64,000 bases of DNA. Origin: Candidatus Aalborgiella aggregata. Lineage in GTDB: Bacteria; Pseudomonadota; Gammaproteobacteria; Burkholderiales; Burkholderiaceae_C. The position numbers and the translations under genes are program-made. This document shows positions 1 through 7,814 of this stretch, in pieces. Below the pieces are notes generated by a model. The model searched no databases, was not told the DNA's origin, and saw only the letters and a list, made by a program, of their open reading frames with translations. The stretch is taken from assembly GCA_016705065.1 (NCBI GenBank), contig JADIYY010000001.1, positions 1,054,001 through 1,118,000 on the forward strand, in the 5' to 3' direction. Every line of letters starts with the position of its first letter. Position 1 is the first letter of the stretch.

Positions 1-334
1 TGAGTTGCAAAGCATCGCGGGGAAGCGCTGTGTCAGCATGTAAAAAAAGCAGGCTCTGCGCTGGTCGCATTCCGGGGGCAAACGCGCCTGCATTCATTTG
101 CCGTGCTCGCCCTGATGCGCTGGCAATTAAATGGTCCACCCATGGTCGCGCACGCGCCCAGCTCTCGTCTGTGCTGCCACCATCCACCAGCACCAGCTCA
201 GCGCCTTGGGCGCGCAAGCTTTGCAAAGCCGCTAACCGAGCGCTCAGCCCTGCGCCTTCATTGAGCACCGGCATCACGATGCGAAGCTTAGCGTTTGATT
301 CGACAGAAAGATTGGCAGCAGATTGCAACGGCAT
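1..334 (-). CDS. Glycosyltransferase family 2 (TIGR04283-like), 3' end outside window
   Basis: Partial gene: about 111 N-terminal codons are present and the rest lies before base 1. The reading begins at the ATG complementary to 332-334 and gives the GT-A signature: a PVLNEG motif near residue 25, then LVLVDGGSTD with the DGGSTD nucleotide-sugar loop, then an LLFLHADT stretch that carries the metal-binding acidic residue. This pattern resembles the TIGR04283 glycosyltransferases of proteobacteria; the acceptor sugar or lipid is unknown. It starts 3 bases after the stop of the upstream kinase gene, so the two are probably cotranscribed. Confidence 0.8.
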   Translation of the reverse strand, partial: MPLQSAANLSVESNAKLRIVMPVLNEGAGLSARLAALQSLRAQGAELVLVDGGSTDESWARARPWVDHLIASASGRARQMNAGAFAPGMRPAQSLLFLHADTALPRDALQL

Positions 335-337
335 GTT

Positions 338-1432
338 TTACGCGGACAGAGCATGCATGCGTTGACCAAGCGCATCGAACTCGGCGTTCACCCAAGCGAG
401 CCCCTCGGCGCTGAGGTAATGATCGACCCGCTCACGCACATGGCTGGCCAGCACGGGATCCAAATTTTGCGCTGACCAATCTTCACCATCTTGCGCCATG
501 GCTTTGGACGCACGCGAGGCGACGCGCCATTTTGCGCACCATGTCAGCGACCAGAGCCACATTGCGCGGCGCAGTGGCAGATGCCAACGCTCTGCATCCA
601 GCGCCAAAGCGGTATCCACTTGGGTGCTCCAGGCTCGGTATGTTGCGACGACATCGTCCACACTGAGCACGGTGTGTGAATCCAAATCCCAGGTGGTGGA
701 GGTATAGAGCGTAGCGTGAGCCAGATCAAAACTGGGGTAGCTGTAGCGGCATTTTTCCAAATCCACCAAATACGCTTTCTCTTTTGTGTCCGATTCTTTG
801 GCTATCACAAAATTACCCGGATGACCGTCAAACGCTATCAAACGCCGCTCTGGTCTGGCCGCGCCTTGGCAGAGTTCATGAAAGCGTTCGAGCTCCACTT
901 GAATATTGGTGGCTACAGCACTGTGCAACTCGGCGTGCGCCAGATAACTCGCTTGCGTGCTGATCTCTTCCCACATGGCTTGCAGTGGGTCCAAGGCATC
1001 CATCAACGGTGCTCTGCCCTTTTGCGACGGCAATTCAATGCGGTGCATAGCCGCCATGCTGCTGGCCATCAAGGGTAAATCTTGTGGCAAATGCGCCGAG
1101 CGACCCAGAATCTCTTGCACGATCAAGGCACCGCGCGGCAAGCTTGTGCATGGCGCAATCACATGCCGGCAAGCAGGCGCATGCCCCGCCGGGCTTGCCC
1201 TCTCAAAACAGGCCTGCTGGTAAATCAAATTTTCCTGTGCGCCAAGCTGCATTTGGCTTTGCTTGGGTATGCGCGCCAGCCAACCCGTGCCAACCAGCCG
1301 CACATGATCATGTGCCAAGCCTTTGGCTTTGAGCGGCTCCAGGTGCATCTGCGCCCATGCGCCACCCTGCGGCCATTGCGTCAGCAGCGCCTCGCGCAGG
1401 TCTTCAAGCAATCGACTTGTTGCCAGAATCAT
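338..1432 (-). CDS. Aminoglycoside-phosphotransferase-family small-molecule kinase
   Basis: A 364-residue cytosolic protein of the APH/choline-kinase fold. The catalytic loop is AFDGHPGNFVI (about residues 200-210, with His204 and Asn207), followed by the metal-binding Asp in YLVDLEK (Asp224), in the spacing expected for ATP-dependent phosphotransfer. The N-terminal lobe is less conserved. The family phosphorylates sugars, choline, homoserine or antibiotics; the substrate here cannot be read from sequence. It lies directly upstream of a glycosyltransferase gene with a 3-base gap, which hints at a sugar or cell-envelope role rather than drug resistance. That is inference. Confidence 0.75.
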   Translation of the reverse strand: MILATSRLLEDLREALLTQWPQGGAWAQMHLEPLKAKGLAHDHVRLVGTGWLARIPKQSQMQLGAQENLIYQQACFERASPAGHAPACRHVIAPCTSLPRGALIVQEILGRSAHLPQDLPLMASSMAAMHRIELPSQKGRAPLMDALDPLQAMWEEISTQASYLAHAELHSAVATNIQVELERFHELCQGAARPERRLIAFDGHPGNFVIAKESDTKEKAYLVDLEKCRYSYPSFDLAHATLYTSTTWDLDSHTVLSVDDVVATYRAWSTQVDTALALDAERWHLPLRRAMWLWSLTWCAKWRVASRASKAMAQDGEDWSAQNLDPVLASHVRERVDHYLSAEGLAWVNAEFDALGQRMHALSA

Positions 1433-1607
1433 GACTGAAAGCCTTGCGCTAAGATTGGTAGCAACGTCATTTTGGCGTGCATGGTTTTTATAATTTAAGT
1501 TGCGGGAATTGTTGTATTGGTCGAGATTCAGTTCTCTTTATTACAGGGTGAACAAAATTCTTTGAATTCCTGATTCGATGCAAACTACCCAAATCACAAA
1601 AACCGAC

Positions 1608-2030
1608 CTATACAGCCACCATTTGGCGCAGCCAATCGGGCAAGTCCATCGATTTTTGCTGTGGAAAGTTTACCCAAATGGTGGTTGCACCACCGGCTGC
1701 ATAAATCACGCCTGGTTGATTGGTCAGTTCCAACGTTGCCCACGTTTCAAACGTGGTGCGTGCGGGGTCGCTGGTATACATCTTCACCAACACATCGCCT
1801 GGGTATTCCAACTGTTTGTAAAAATTACAAAACGCATTGACGATGACCGGCCCCTCACCTTTAGGGTTGGGTAAAGCGTTGATGGATCGCATCCATTCGA
1901 TGCGGCAGCTTTCTAAATAGCGAAAATAAATCGTATTGTTGACATGGTTCATGGCGTCCATATCGCCCCAGCGAATGGGGATGGTCATCTCGAATACGAG
2001 TTTTTTGACTTCTGGCAGTGTGAATTTCAT
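1608..2030 (-). CDS. Acyl-CoA thioesterase, hot-dog fold (4HBT/YbgC-FadM type)
   Basis: A 140-residue single-domain hot-dog protein. The motif WGDMDAMNHVNN (residues 21-32) is the acyl-CoA thioesterase active-site helix with the catalytic Asp and the following His-Val-Asn-Asn. Length matches the family. It would hydrolyse acyl-CoA or acyl-ACP in the cytosol; chain-length preference is not visible. It is divergent from the ETF-quinone oxidoreductase gene across a 164-base gap, which fits a shared role in acyl-CoA turnover. Confidence 0.85.
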   Translation of the reverse strand: MKFTLPEVKKLVFEMTIPIRWGDMDAMNHVNNTIYFRYLESCRIEWMRSINALPNPKGEGPVIVNAFCNFYKQLEYPGDVLVKMYTSDPARTTFETWATLELTNQPGVIYAAGGATTIWVNFPQQKSMDLPDWLRQMVAV

Positions 2031-2194
2031 GGTGATTTTTTAAACGTACGGTGTGTCTTTGAAGTGTTTTACAAAGATAGAGGTTTATATCTACTCCAAG
2101 CATTCTAGCGGTGGTATTTCACTTTTGTGCCTCTAAAATAGCGAGCACACATTCAGATGATTAGATTACCCCTCTCGTTCACAGAAAGCACTTT

Positions 2195-3886
2195 ATGACC
2201 AACGAAGAAATCTTAGCCGCCCACGGTCCGCGCGAATCCATGGAATACGATGTTGTCATCGTCGGTGGCGGGCCTGCTGGTTTATCCACCGCCATCAGGC
2301 TCAAGCAACTGGCTGCAGCCAAGGGTGCTGAGGTGTCTGTGGTGGTGCTGGAAAAAGGCTCTGAGCCAGGCGCGCACATTTTGTCGGGCGCCATCATGGA
2401 CCCGATTGCATTGAACGAATTGATTCCGAACTGGAAAGAACTGGGCGCACCGCTGAACCAGCCGGTGACCGACGATGCCTACATTTTCTTAAGCGAGAAA
2501 ACGGGTTATCGCGTGCCCAACATGGTGTTGCCACCCTTTGCCGACAACCACGGCAACTACATTGTGAGCTTGGGCGCAGTCACCAAATGGCTGGGCGAAC
2601 AAGCCGAAGCCTTGGGCGTGGAAATCTTCCCCGGCTTTACGGGCGCTGAAGTTTTGTACAACGAAAACGGATCAGTAAAAGGCGTTGCCACGGGCAACAT
2701 GGGCGTGGGCAAAGATGGCGAGCCGATGGAAAGCTTTCAGCTTGGCATGGAACTCTTGGGCAAATACACCGTGTTTGCCGAAGGTGCTCGTGGGCATTTG
2801 GGCAAGCAAGTGATTGCCAAGTTCAAACTCGATGAAGGCCGCGACCCGCAAAGCTGGGGCTTGGGCATCAAAGAACTGTGGGAGATAGACCCTGCCAAAC
2901 ACCAACCCGGTTTTGTCATGCACACAGCTGGCTGGCCGATGGAAAGCGACACCTACGGCGGTGCGTTTTTGTACCACTTCGATGACAATAAAGTGGCGCT
3001 GGGTTTCGTCGTCGGCTTGGGCTACAGCAACCCGTATTTAAGCCCGTTTGAAGAATTTCAACGCTGGAAAACGCACCCAAATGTGCGCTACTATTTTGAA
3101 AACGACAAAGGCGAAATCACCGCCAAGCGCTTGGGTTACGGCGCACGCGCCATCAACGCCAGCGGCATCAACGCCCTGCCAAAAACCGTGTTCCCAGGTG
3201 GCGCGCTGGTGGGCTGTGATGCGGGCTTTTTGAACGTGAGCCGCATCAAAGGCAGCCACAGCGCCATCAAAACCGGCATGCTGGCCGCAGATGCCGCATT
3301 TGACGCGCTGCAAGCCGGTCGCCAACACGACACATTGAAAGCCTACCCCGCAGCGTTTGAGAAAAGCTGGCTCTACACCGAGCTAAACAAAGACCGCAAC
3401 TTCAAAAACTGGTTCAAGCACGGCTTGACCATTGCCACGCTGATGAACGGCTTTGAACAATTCGTCTTGCGCGGCCGCATGCCATGGACATTGCGCCGCA
3501 CCAAGCCAGACCACGCTTATTTAAAACCCGCGTCTGAATGCAAACCAATTGACTACCCCAAGCCAGACGGCAAACTTACCTTTGACCGCCTGAGCAGCGT
3601 CTTCATCAGCAACACCAACCACGAAGAACAACAACCCGCGCATTTGACCTTGAAAGACGCCAGCGTGCCAGTCAATGTCAACTTGGCGAAATACGCCGGC
3701 CTTGAAGCGCGCTATTGCCCCGCTGGTGTGTACGAATTCGTCAAAAACGAAGACAACTCAGATCGCCTGCAAATCAACGCCCAAAACTGCGTCCACTGCA
3801 AAACCTGCGACATCAAAGACCCGACGCAAAACATCGTCTGGGTGACACCTGAAGGTGGCGGCGGTCCGAACTATGCGGGGATGTAG
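2195..3886 (+). CDS. Electron transfer flavoprotein-ubiquinone oxidoreductase
   Basis: A 563-residue ETF-QO. It transfers electrons from ETF (acyl-CoA dehydrogenases) to ubiquinone at the inner membrane. The FAD-binding motif GGGPAG lies at residues 24-29, the long central region matches the quinone- and FAD-binding domains, and the C-terminal 60 residues carry the [4Fe-4S] cysteines (CPAGVYEF, then CVHCKTCDIKDP) and the typical ending WVTPEGGGGPNY. Full family length with no interruptions. Probably monocistronic. Confidence 0.95.
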   Translation: MTNEEILAAHGPRESMEYDVVIVGGGPAGLSTAIRLKQLAAAKGAEVSVVVLEKGSEPGAHILSGAIMDPIALNELIPNWKELGAPLNQPVTDDAYIFLSEKTGYRVPNMVLPPFADNHGNYIVSLGAVTKWLGEQAEALGVEIFPGFTGAEVLYNENGSVKGVATGNMGVGKDGEPMESFQLGMELLGKYTVFAEGARGHLGKQVIAKFKLDEGRDPQSWGLGIKELWEIDPAKHQPGFVMHTAGWPMESDTYGGAFLYHFDDNKVALGFVVGLGYSNPYLSPFEEFQRWKTHPNVRYYFENDKGEITAKRLGYGARAINASGINALPKTVFPGGALVGCDAGFLNVSRIKGSHSAIKTGMLAADAAFDALQAGRQHDTLKAYPAAFEKSWLYTELNKDRNFKNWFKHGLTIATLMNGFEQFVLRGRMPWTLRRTKPDHAYLKPASECKPIDYPKPDGKLTFDRLSSVFISNTNHEEQQPAHLTLKDASVPVNVNLAKYAGLEARYCPAGVYEFVKNEDNSDRLQINAQNCVHCKTCDIKDPTQNIVWVTPEGGGGPNYAGM

Positions 3887-3951
3887 CGCACTCTGCTATC
3901 ACTAACTTTAAGCCGCGAACCAGAGCACACCACATGATGAACACCAAATCG

Positions 3952-3954
3952 TGA
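3952..3954 (+). other. In-frame TGA in the 5' end of the iron-permease-like gene
   Basis: Reading from ATG 3934 gives M-M-N-T-K-S, then TGA, then Y-S-K-F-A-K-A-T-S-R and on into the permease. The residues after the TGA match the family's N-terminus, so the conserved reading continues through the stop. A one-base change (for example from TGG) would explain it. TGA is a normal terminator in this window (for example at 5773-5775), so a different genetic code is not supported. Confidence 0.7.
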
Positions 3955-4011
3955 TACTCGAAATTCGCCAAAGCCACCTCACGCTTTACGGGTAAACCAC
4001 CCGTCTTCACC

Positions 4012-4347
4012 ATGGCCGTCGGGTTGATTGTGGTTTGGATCATCACCGGCCCGTTGTTTAACTTCAGCAACACATGGCAATTGGTCATCAACACAGGCAC
4101 CACCATCATCACGTTTTTGATGGTGTTCTTGATTCAAAACACCCAAAACCGCGACACCGAAGCGATTCAAATCAAACTGGACGAACTGATACGCGCCACC
4201 CAAGGCGCGCACAATGCCTTGCTCGATTTAGAAGAGCTTGAACAAGAAAACATAGACAGTTTCAAAACCAAATACCAAGCCCTAGCCGCCTCCGCAAGAC
4301 AAAACCTAGGCCAAGGCGTAAAAGACACCGACACACCAGAGCCATGA
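4012..4347 (+). CDS. Low-affinity iron permease family protein (possibly N-terminally interrupted)
   Basis: The 111 residues match the small bacterial low-affinity iron permease family: a membrane segment near the start (VGLIVVWIITGPLF), the NTGTTIITFLMVFLIQNTQNRD core with a second membrane segment, and a soluble helix with DELIRATQGAHNALLDLEE. The family motif that normally precedes the first membrane helix (KFAKATSRFTGKP) is encoded in the same frame upstream (about 3961-3996), but a TGA at 3952-3954 separates it from ATG codons at 3934 and 3937. There is no ATG, GTG or TTG between the TGA and 4012. Either the protein starts at 4012 and lacks about 20 residues, or the gene carries a nonsense mutation. 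Confidence 0.7.
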   Translation: MAVGLIVVWIITGPLFNFSNTWQLVINTGTTIITFLMVFLIQNTQNRDTEAIQIKLDELIRATQGAHNALLDLEELEQENIDSFKTKYQALAASARQNLGQGVKDTDTPEP

Positions 4348-4360
4348 TAGCGTTCATAGG

Positions 4361-4435
4361 TAAAAATATATGAAAAATCGGGCTGTAGCCGGCTTATTTA
4401 TTGACTAAGGTGCTATATTATTTGTAGCAAAATTA
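4361..4435 (+). repeat. Palindromic interspersed repeat, copy A
   Basis: About 75 bases. The left part reads ATATATGAAAAAT then GGCTGTAGCCGGC, the middle TATTTATTGACTA, and the right end is a small hairpin TGCTAT-N7-GTAGCA. The same order of blocks recurs at 4771, 6084, 23558, 32171, 58821 and, inverted, 61998. Copy A lies just downstream of the iron-permease gene and just upstream of the GIY-YIG-like ORF. Confidence 0.85.
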
Positions 4436-4445
4436 AACTCAACAT

Positions 4446-4766
4446 ATGAGATTAAACAAAGACTCTGTTGTACCTTGGGGATGTGTATTCAAAATCACTT
4501 TCCCAAACGGAAAAATCTACGTTGGAAGTGATACTGCAACAACGGCGCGAATCGACTTCTTCAAATATTTCGGCACACCTGTTAAAGCGAGAGATGAAAT
4601 GCATGCTGAAATGGGTCACTTCTTAACCAGTAACGAAACATACATTGTGAAGAAAGAAATCCTACACTCTCAGGAAAATGTCAAAGTAAGCGAAATTCTG
4701 AAGATTGAGCAGCAATTTATCAAATCCCTGAAAGCAACCGATTCAAAGATTGGCTATAACAGATAG
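4446..4766 (+). CDS. Small GIY-YIG-nuclease-like protein
   Basis: A 106-residue ORF with features of a minimal GIY-YIG domain: VFKITFPNGKIYVGSDT at residues 14-30 (the two beta strands with the Y-[IV]-G element), basic residues after it, a candidate catalytic glutamate in KIEQQFI (about residue 88) and the usual ending KIGYNR. The first tyrosine of the canonical GIY is replaced by Phe in VFKI, so activity is uncertain. It is AT-rich compared with its neighbours and lies exactly between repeat copies A and B, which suggests a mobile or transferred cassette. No DNA-binding domain is fused. Confidence 0.55.
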   Translation: MRLNKDSVVPWGCVFKITFPNGKIYVGSDTATTARIDFFKYFGTPVKARDEMHAEMGHFLTSNETYIVKKEILHSQENVKVSEILKIEQQFIKSLKATDSKIGYNR

Positions 4767-4770
4767 CTAT

Positions 4771-4844
4771 GCAAATATATATGAAAAATATGCCTGTATA
4801 CAGCATATTTATTGACTGAGGTGCTATTTTATTTCTAGCAATTA
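4771..4844 (+). repeat. Palindromic interspersed repeat, copy B
   Basis: Same orientation and block order as copy A: ATATATGAAAAATA, GCCTGTATACAGC, ATATTTATTGACTGA, then the hairpin GTGCTAT-N7-CTAGCA. It begins 4 bases after the stop of the GIY-YIG-like ORF, so that ORF is bracketed by direct repeats about 410 bases apart. Confidence 0.85.
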
Positions 4845-4995
4845 ACAGCACAATGACCACAATCTAAATTCCCATTCACAGCGAAGTGGTGCTCAACGTG
4901 CGGGAGTCCCTTTCCGGCGTTGCAGTTTTGCGATATAACATTAACTTTAAACGCCACAGGATCATCCTACCTGCCCCATCCCCAAGGAGTTCGTC

Positions 4996-5775
4996 ATGCC
5001 CGCAGTTGAGAACCACTCTGTCCGAATTCACTATGAAGTACACGGCAGTGGACACCCTGTTGTTCTCATCCACGGAGGCACCGTAAGCTTCAAGCACAAC
5101 TATGCGGATTTCGGCTGGATTGAATCCTTGAATGACAGTGGGCTACAGGTGATCGGCCTTGATCTTCGTGGACACGGCAAGAGTGACAAGCCGCATGATA
5201 TAGAGTCATACGGCACTTCGAATCTGGCTAGCGATGTCATCGCCGTCCTTGACCAACTTTCACTGACGCGTGTATCACTTATCGCCTACTCAATAGGAAC
5301 TGCAGTAGCCCTCCACCTACTGCAGTCCGCGCCCGAACGATTTGATAGAGCCGCGCTCATCGCTACTGGGGATGGACTGATTGGGCATCTTCCCCACACG
5401 TTCGCCAACAGTCTTCCAACCTTGCTGGAGGTACTAAACCGAACCGAGTATCCGAAAGACCTGCCGAAGCACTTGTCGACGTACTGGAACTTTGTTACTG
5501 CAACCAATGGCGATTGGCAAGCCTTACGGGCATGTGCACAGGCAAGCTATGCGGCCCTGACCGCGACAGATGCCTCTGCTATCAAGATTCCGACACTTGT
5601 CATTAGTGGGCAGGGTGACTTGGTCCTCGGACAGGGGACAAAGCTGGCAAGGGCACTTGGACAAGGTAGTTACATCGAGGTGCCTGATGCCGACCACTTC
5701 TCGCTCGCAACGACTCCAGAAGTTAAAGTTGCCGTTGCCAACTTCATGCGTTCTGCTGCCGCGCAGCGAGCATGA
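4996..5775 (+). CDS. Alpha/beta hydrolase
   Basis: A 259-residue alpha/beta-hydrolase. Seen: the oxyanion HGG motif in VVLIHGGTV (residues 18-26), the LRGHGKSD turn, the nucleophile elbow AYSIGT (Ser is the nucleophile, Ala replaces the usual first Gly), the acid in ISGQGDLV and the catalytic His in DADHFSLA. Length is normal and all three triad residues are present. The start is supported by AAGGAG 9 bases upstream. The substrate is unknown. The gene sits in the repeat-bounded accessory patch and has no functional link to the sulfur genes, so recent acquisition is plausible. Confidence 0.85.
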   Translation: MPAVENHSVRIHYEVHGSGHPVVLIHGGTVSFKHNYADFGWIESLNDSGLQVIGLDLRGHGKSDKPHDIESYGTSNLASDVIAVLDQLSLTRVSLIAYSIGTAVALHLLQSAPERFDRAALIATGDGLIGHLPHTFANSLPTLLEVLNRTEYPKDLPKHLSTYWNFVTATNGDWQALRACAQASYAALTATDASAIKIPTLVISGQGDLVLGQGTKLARALGQGSYIEVPDADHFSLATTPEVKVAVANFMRSAAAQRA

Positions 5776-5888
5776 CCACATTATTTCGATTCGAAAGGCA
5801 GAGAAACATGAAGAACGCATCTACTTGAAAAACTCCCCAAACTGACCCTGACAGCCCACGCACAACGGTTGCTGATTGGGAGGGTGCT

Positions 5889-6080
5889 GTGCTCAAGCAA
5901 GGTGGCGTTGTTATCGGCAAAGCCAGAACACGAGACCCTAATACCAAGCCAACCAAAGAACAAGTGGCTGTGCGTTACAGCCCTGATGTGTTAGCCGCCT
6001 TTCGCGCCACTGGTACAGGTTGGCAAACGCGGATGAATGACGCGCTTAGGGATTGGCTTCGCACGCATTCGCCAGTTTGA
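5889..6080 (+). CDS. Orphan BrnA-type ribbon-helix-helix antitoxin, N-terminus interrupted
   Basis: The conserved part is VAVRYSPDVLAAFRATGTGWQTRMNDALRDWL, a BrnA-like RHH DNA-binding domain with the GWQTR motif. From the GTG at 5889 it is 63 residues. A longer reading from ATG 5808 is in frame (M-K-N-A-S-T) but meets TGA at 5826-5828 before continuing K-T-P-Q-T-D-P-D, the usual lead-in of this family. No BrnT toxin is encoded next to it; the gene upstream is the hydrolase. It may be a remnant, a solitary repressor using an internal start, or a pseudogene. Confidence 0.65.
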   Translation: MLKQGGVVIGKARTRDPNTKPTKEQVAVRYSPDVLAAFRATGTGWQTRMNDALRDWLRTHSPV

Positions 6081-6083
6081 AGA

Positions 6084-6155
6084 AAATATATGAAAAATTA
6101 GCCTGTAGCCGGCGTATTTATTGCCTAGTATGCTATTAAATATATAGCAAAACCT
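6084..6155 (+). repeat. Palindromic interspersed repeat, copy C
   Basis: Clearest copy: ATATATGAAAAATTA, GCCTGTAGCCGGC, GTATTTATTGCCTA, then TGCTAT-N5-ATAGCA. It lies in the convergent gap between the BrnA-like gene and the truncated haemoglobin gene and marks the right edge of the accessory patch that begins at copy A. Confidence 0.85.
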
Positions 6156-6167
6156 TGCTTACAGCTT

Positions 6168-6551
6168 CTACTGCGTATTCACCATGTGATCAGCCAGCGC
6201 TTGGAAGTTGGCTTGTAGTTGGGTGCGAAAGGGTTCGTCTGCTACCGTTTCTGCCAGGGACTGCTTCATGCACAGCATCCATTCGTCTTTGGCCTCTGGT
6301 GTGACGGCATACGGGGCGTGACGCTGGCGCATGCGGGGGTGGCCTTTTTTGTCGGTGTACATGGTGGGGCCGCCGAACCAACCGCTTAGGTATTCAAACA
6401 GATTTTGCTCGCTGCCCGCTAGGCTATCGGGGTGCAATTTGCGCACTTGGTAGGCTTCGGGGAGTTCGTCCATCAGCTCGTAAAAGCGGTGCACCAGTTT
6501 GCGCACGCCGGCTTCACCGCCTAGGCGTTCATAGGGAGTTTGGGGAGTCAT
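6168..6551 (-). CDS. Group II truncated haemoglobin
   Basis: A 127-residue 2-on-2 globin. Seen: YERLGGEAGVRKLVHRFYELMD at the A-B helices, YLSGWFGGPTMY at the E helix, and the proximal histidine region RMRQRHAPYAV. The form is typical of the TrHbO group, which binds O2 or NO and may handle oxidative or nitrosative stress. It is the last gene of the dsr transcription unit, 2 bases after cobA, so it may protect oxygen-sensitive siroheme/Fe-S enzymes. That role is inference. Confidence 0.9.
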   Translation of the reverse strand: MTPQTPYERLGGEAGVRKLVHRFYELMDELPEAYQVRKLHPDSLAGSEQNLFEYLSGWFGGPTMYTDKKGHPRMRQRHAPYAVTPEAKDEWMLCMKQSLAETVADEPFRTQLQANFQALADHMVNTQ

Positions 6552-6553
6552 TC

Positions 6554-7345
6554 TCAGGCTGTGGCTGTGGCTTTATCTTTGGCACCAAACCACGCCAAAG
6601 AATGGTGCAGCTTGACCACCTCACCCACTATCACCAAGCAAGGCGATTTCAGGGCTTGCTGCGCCACGATGTCGGCTATGGTGGCCAAAGTACCGGTGGC
6701 GACTTTTTGGGTGCTGATGGTGCCGTCTTGCACCACCGCCACGGGCAAATTGGCCGACGCGCCATGCGCAATGAGTTGGCGGCTGATTTCTGGCAAACCG
6801 CCCAAACCCATGTAGATGACGACGGTTCGGTTCAGGCGCACCAGGCTGGGCCAGTCTAAATCTGCCGTGCCGTCTTTGAGGTGACCAGTGACAAACAAGC
6901 AGCTTTGCGCGTACTCGCGGTGTGTGAGTGGAATACCCGCGTAACTGGACACGCCCGACGCAGCGGTGATGCCGGGGACGACTTCAAAATCAACACCGTG
7001 TGCGTGCAATGTTTCCAGCTCTTCGCCACCGCGACCAAAGATGAACGGGTCGCCACCTTTGAGGCGCACCACTTGCTTGCCCTCGTTACCCAGCTTGGCC
7101 AACAAGGTGTTGATTTGCTCTTGCCGCATGGTGTGTTCGTTGCGGCGCTTGCCCACGTAAATGCGCTCTGCGGTTTTGTTCACAAACTCCAACACATCGC
7201 TGGAGACCAAGTGGTCGTACACCACCACGTCAGCCTTTTCAAGCAAGCGCACAGCGCGCAGGGTCAAAAGCTCTGGATCGCCCGGACCAGCGCCCACCAA
7301 ATAGACACGACCACACTGGTTCGACAAACTTGCAGATGCACTCAT
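6554..7345 (-). CDS. cobA: Uroporphyrinogen-III C-methyltransferase (SUMT)
   Basis: A 263-residue SUMT: it methylates uroporphyrinogen III at C2 and C7 with SAM to give precorrin-2, the first step to siroheme. Seen: the glycine-rich VYLVGAGPGDPELLTL near the N-terminus, VVRLKGGDPFIFGRGGEE in the middle and VVPGITAASG, all hallmarks of the family. No CysG dehydrogenase/ferrochelatase domain is fused. Its place in the dsr unit fits supply of siroheme to DsrAB. The gap to dsrR is 18 bases. Confidence 0.95.
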   Translation of the reverse strand: MSASASLSNQCGRVYLVGAGPGDPELLTLRAVRLLEKADVVVYDHLVSSDVLEFVNKTAERIYVGKRRNEHTMRQEQINTLLAKLGNEGKQVVRLKGGDPFIFGRGGEELETLHAHGVDFEVVPGITAASGVSSYAGIPLTHREYAQSCLFVTGHLKDGTADLDWPSLVRLNRTVVIYMGLGGLPEISRQLIAHGASANLPVAVVQDGTISTQKVATGTLATIADIVAQQALKSPCLVIVGEVVKLHHSLAWFGAKDKATATA

Positions 7346-7363
7346 ACGGGAATTATCGCAATC

Positions 7364-7759
7364 TCAGTGCATTGTTTTGGAACTGCTTGAACCAGTGCCA
7401 CAGCCGCCTGTGCTGCAACCACCAGAACCGCAGCCACCGCCTGAAGACTTGGTACCGCAGCCGCCACCGGTGGCTGGCATTTGCTCGCTGAAGATGAAGT
7501 TGAATTCACCAGGGTTGAGTTCCACAAAATCTAAAACCGTTGCGTCCAAAATTTGTTGGTATTCGGGCCCGATGACGACTGGGATGCCGTTCAGATCCAA
7601 TTTCATGTCTTCGTCGGCAATCTCATCAAAGCCCATGCCGTATTCGACAGAGCCATCTGGGTTGCGCTTGGCAGCAATGCGCAATGCCATGTCTTGCGCA
7701 TCGCTGTTTTGAACTGCCAATTCAATTTGCTTGGCGGCTTCGGGTGTGACTGTAAACAT
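7364..7759 (-). CDS. dsrR: DsrR-like A-type Fe-S scaffold homologue with Cys/Gly-rich tail
   Basis: A 131-residue IscA/HesB-fold protein. As in characterised DsrR, the cysteines that bind clusters in IscA are missing from the core: the region LRIAAKRNPDGSVEYGMGFD has no Cys. Unlike the short DsrR type it ends in a low-complexity tail of about 30 residues with four cysteines spaced by Gly/Ser (GGGCG, GGGCGSGGCS, GGCGTG). DsrR is known to be needed for normal dsr expression. The position after dsrN and the Cys-less dsrC paralogue, before cobA, supports the name. The tail may bind metal or sulfur. Confidence 0.75.
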   Translation of the reverse strand: MFTVTPEAAKQIELAVQNSDAQDMALRIAAKRNPDGSVEYGMGFDEIADEDMKLDLNGIPVVIGPEYQQILDATVLDFVELNPGEFNFIFSEQMPATGGGCGTKSSGGGCGSGGCSTGGCGTGSSSSKTMH

Positions 7760-7814
7760 GTTAGTTATCCTTTCATTGGTGTTGATCTTAATCTGTCGGT
7801 GAGTAAAATTTGGT

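Noticed and set aside
716..1438. Several open frames on the plus strand opposite the kinase gene
   Set aside because: They are mutually overlapping shadows with no family similarity; the minus-strand kinase has catalytic motifs.
3934..6080. Use of TGA as tryptophan in this genome
   Set aside because: Several intact genes end with TGA at the expected family length (for example 5773-5775), and Trp is encoded by TGG throughout.
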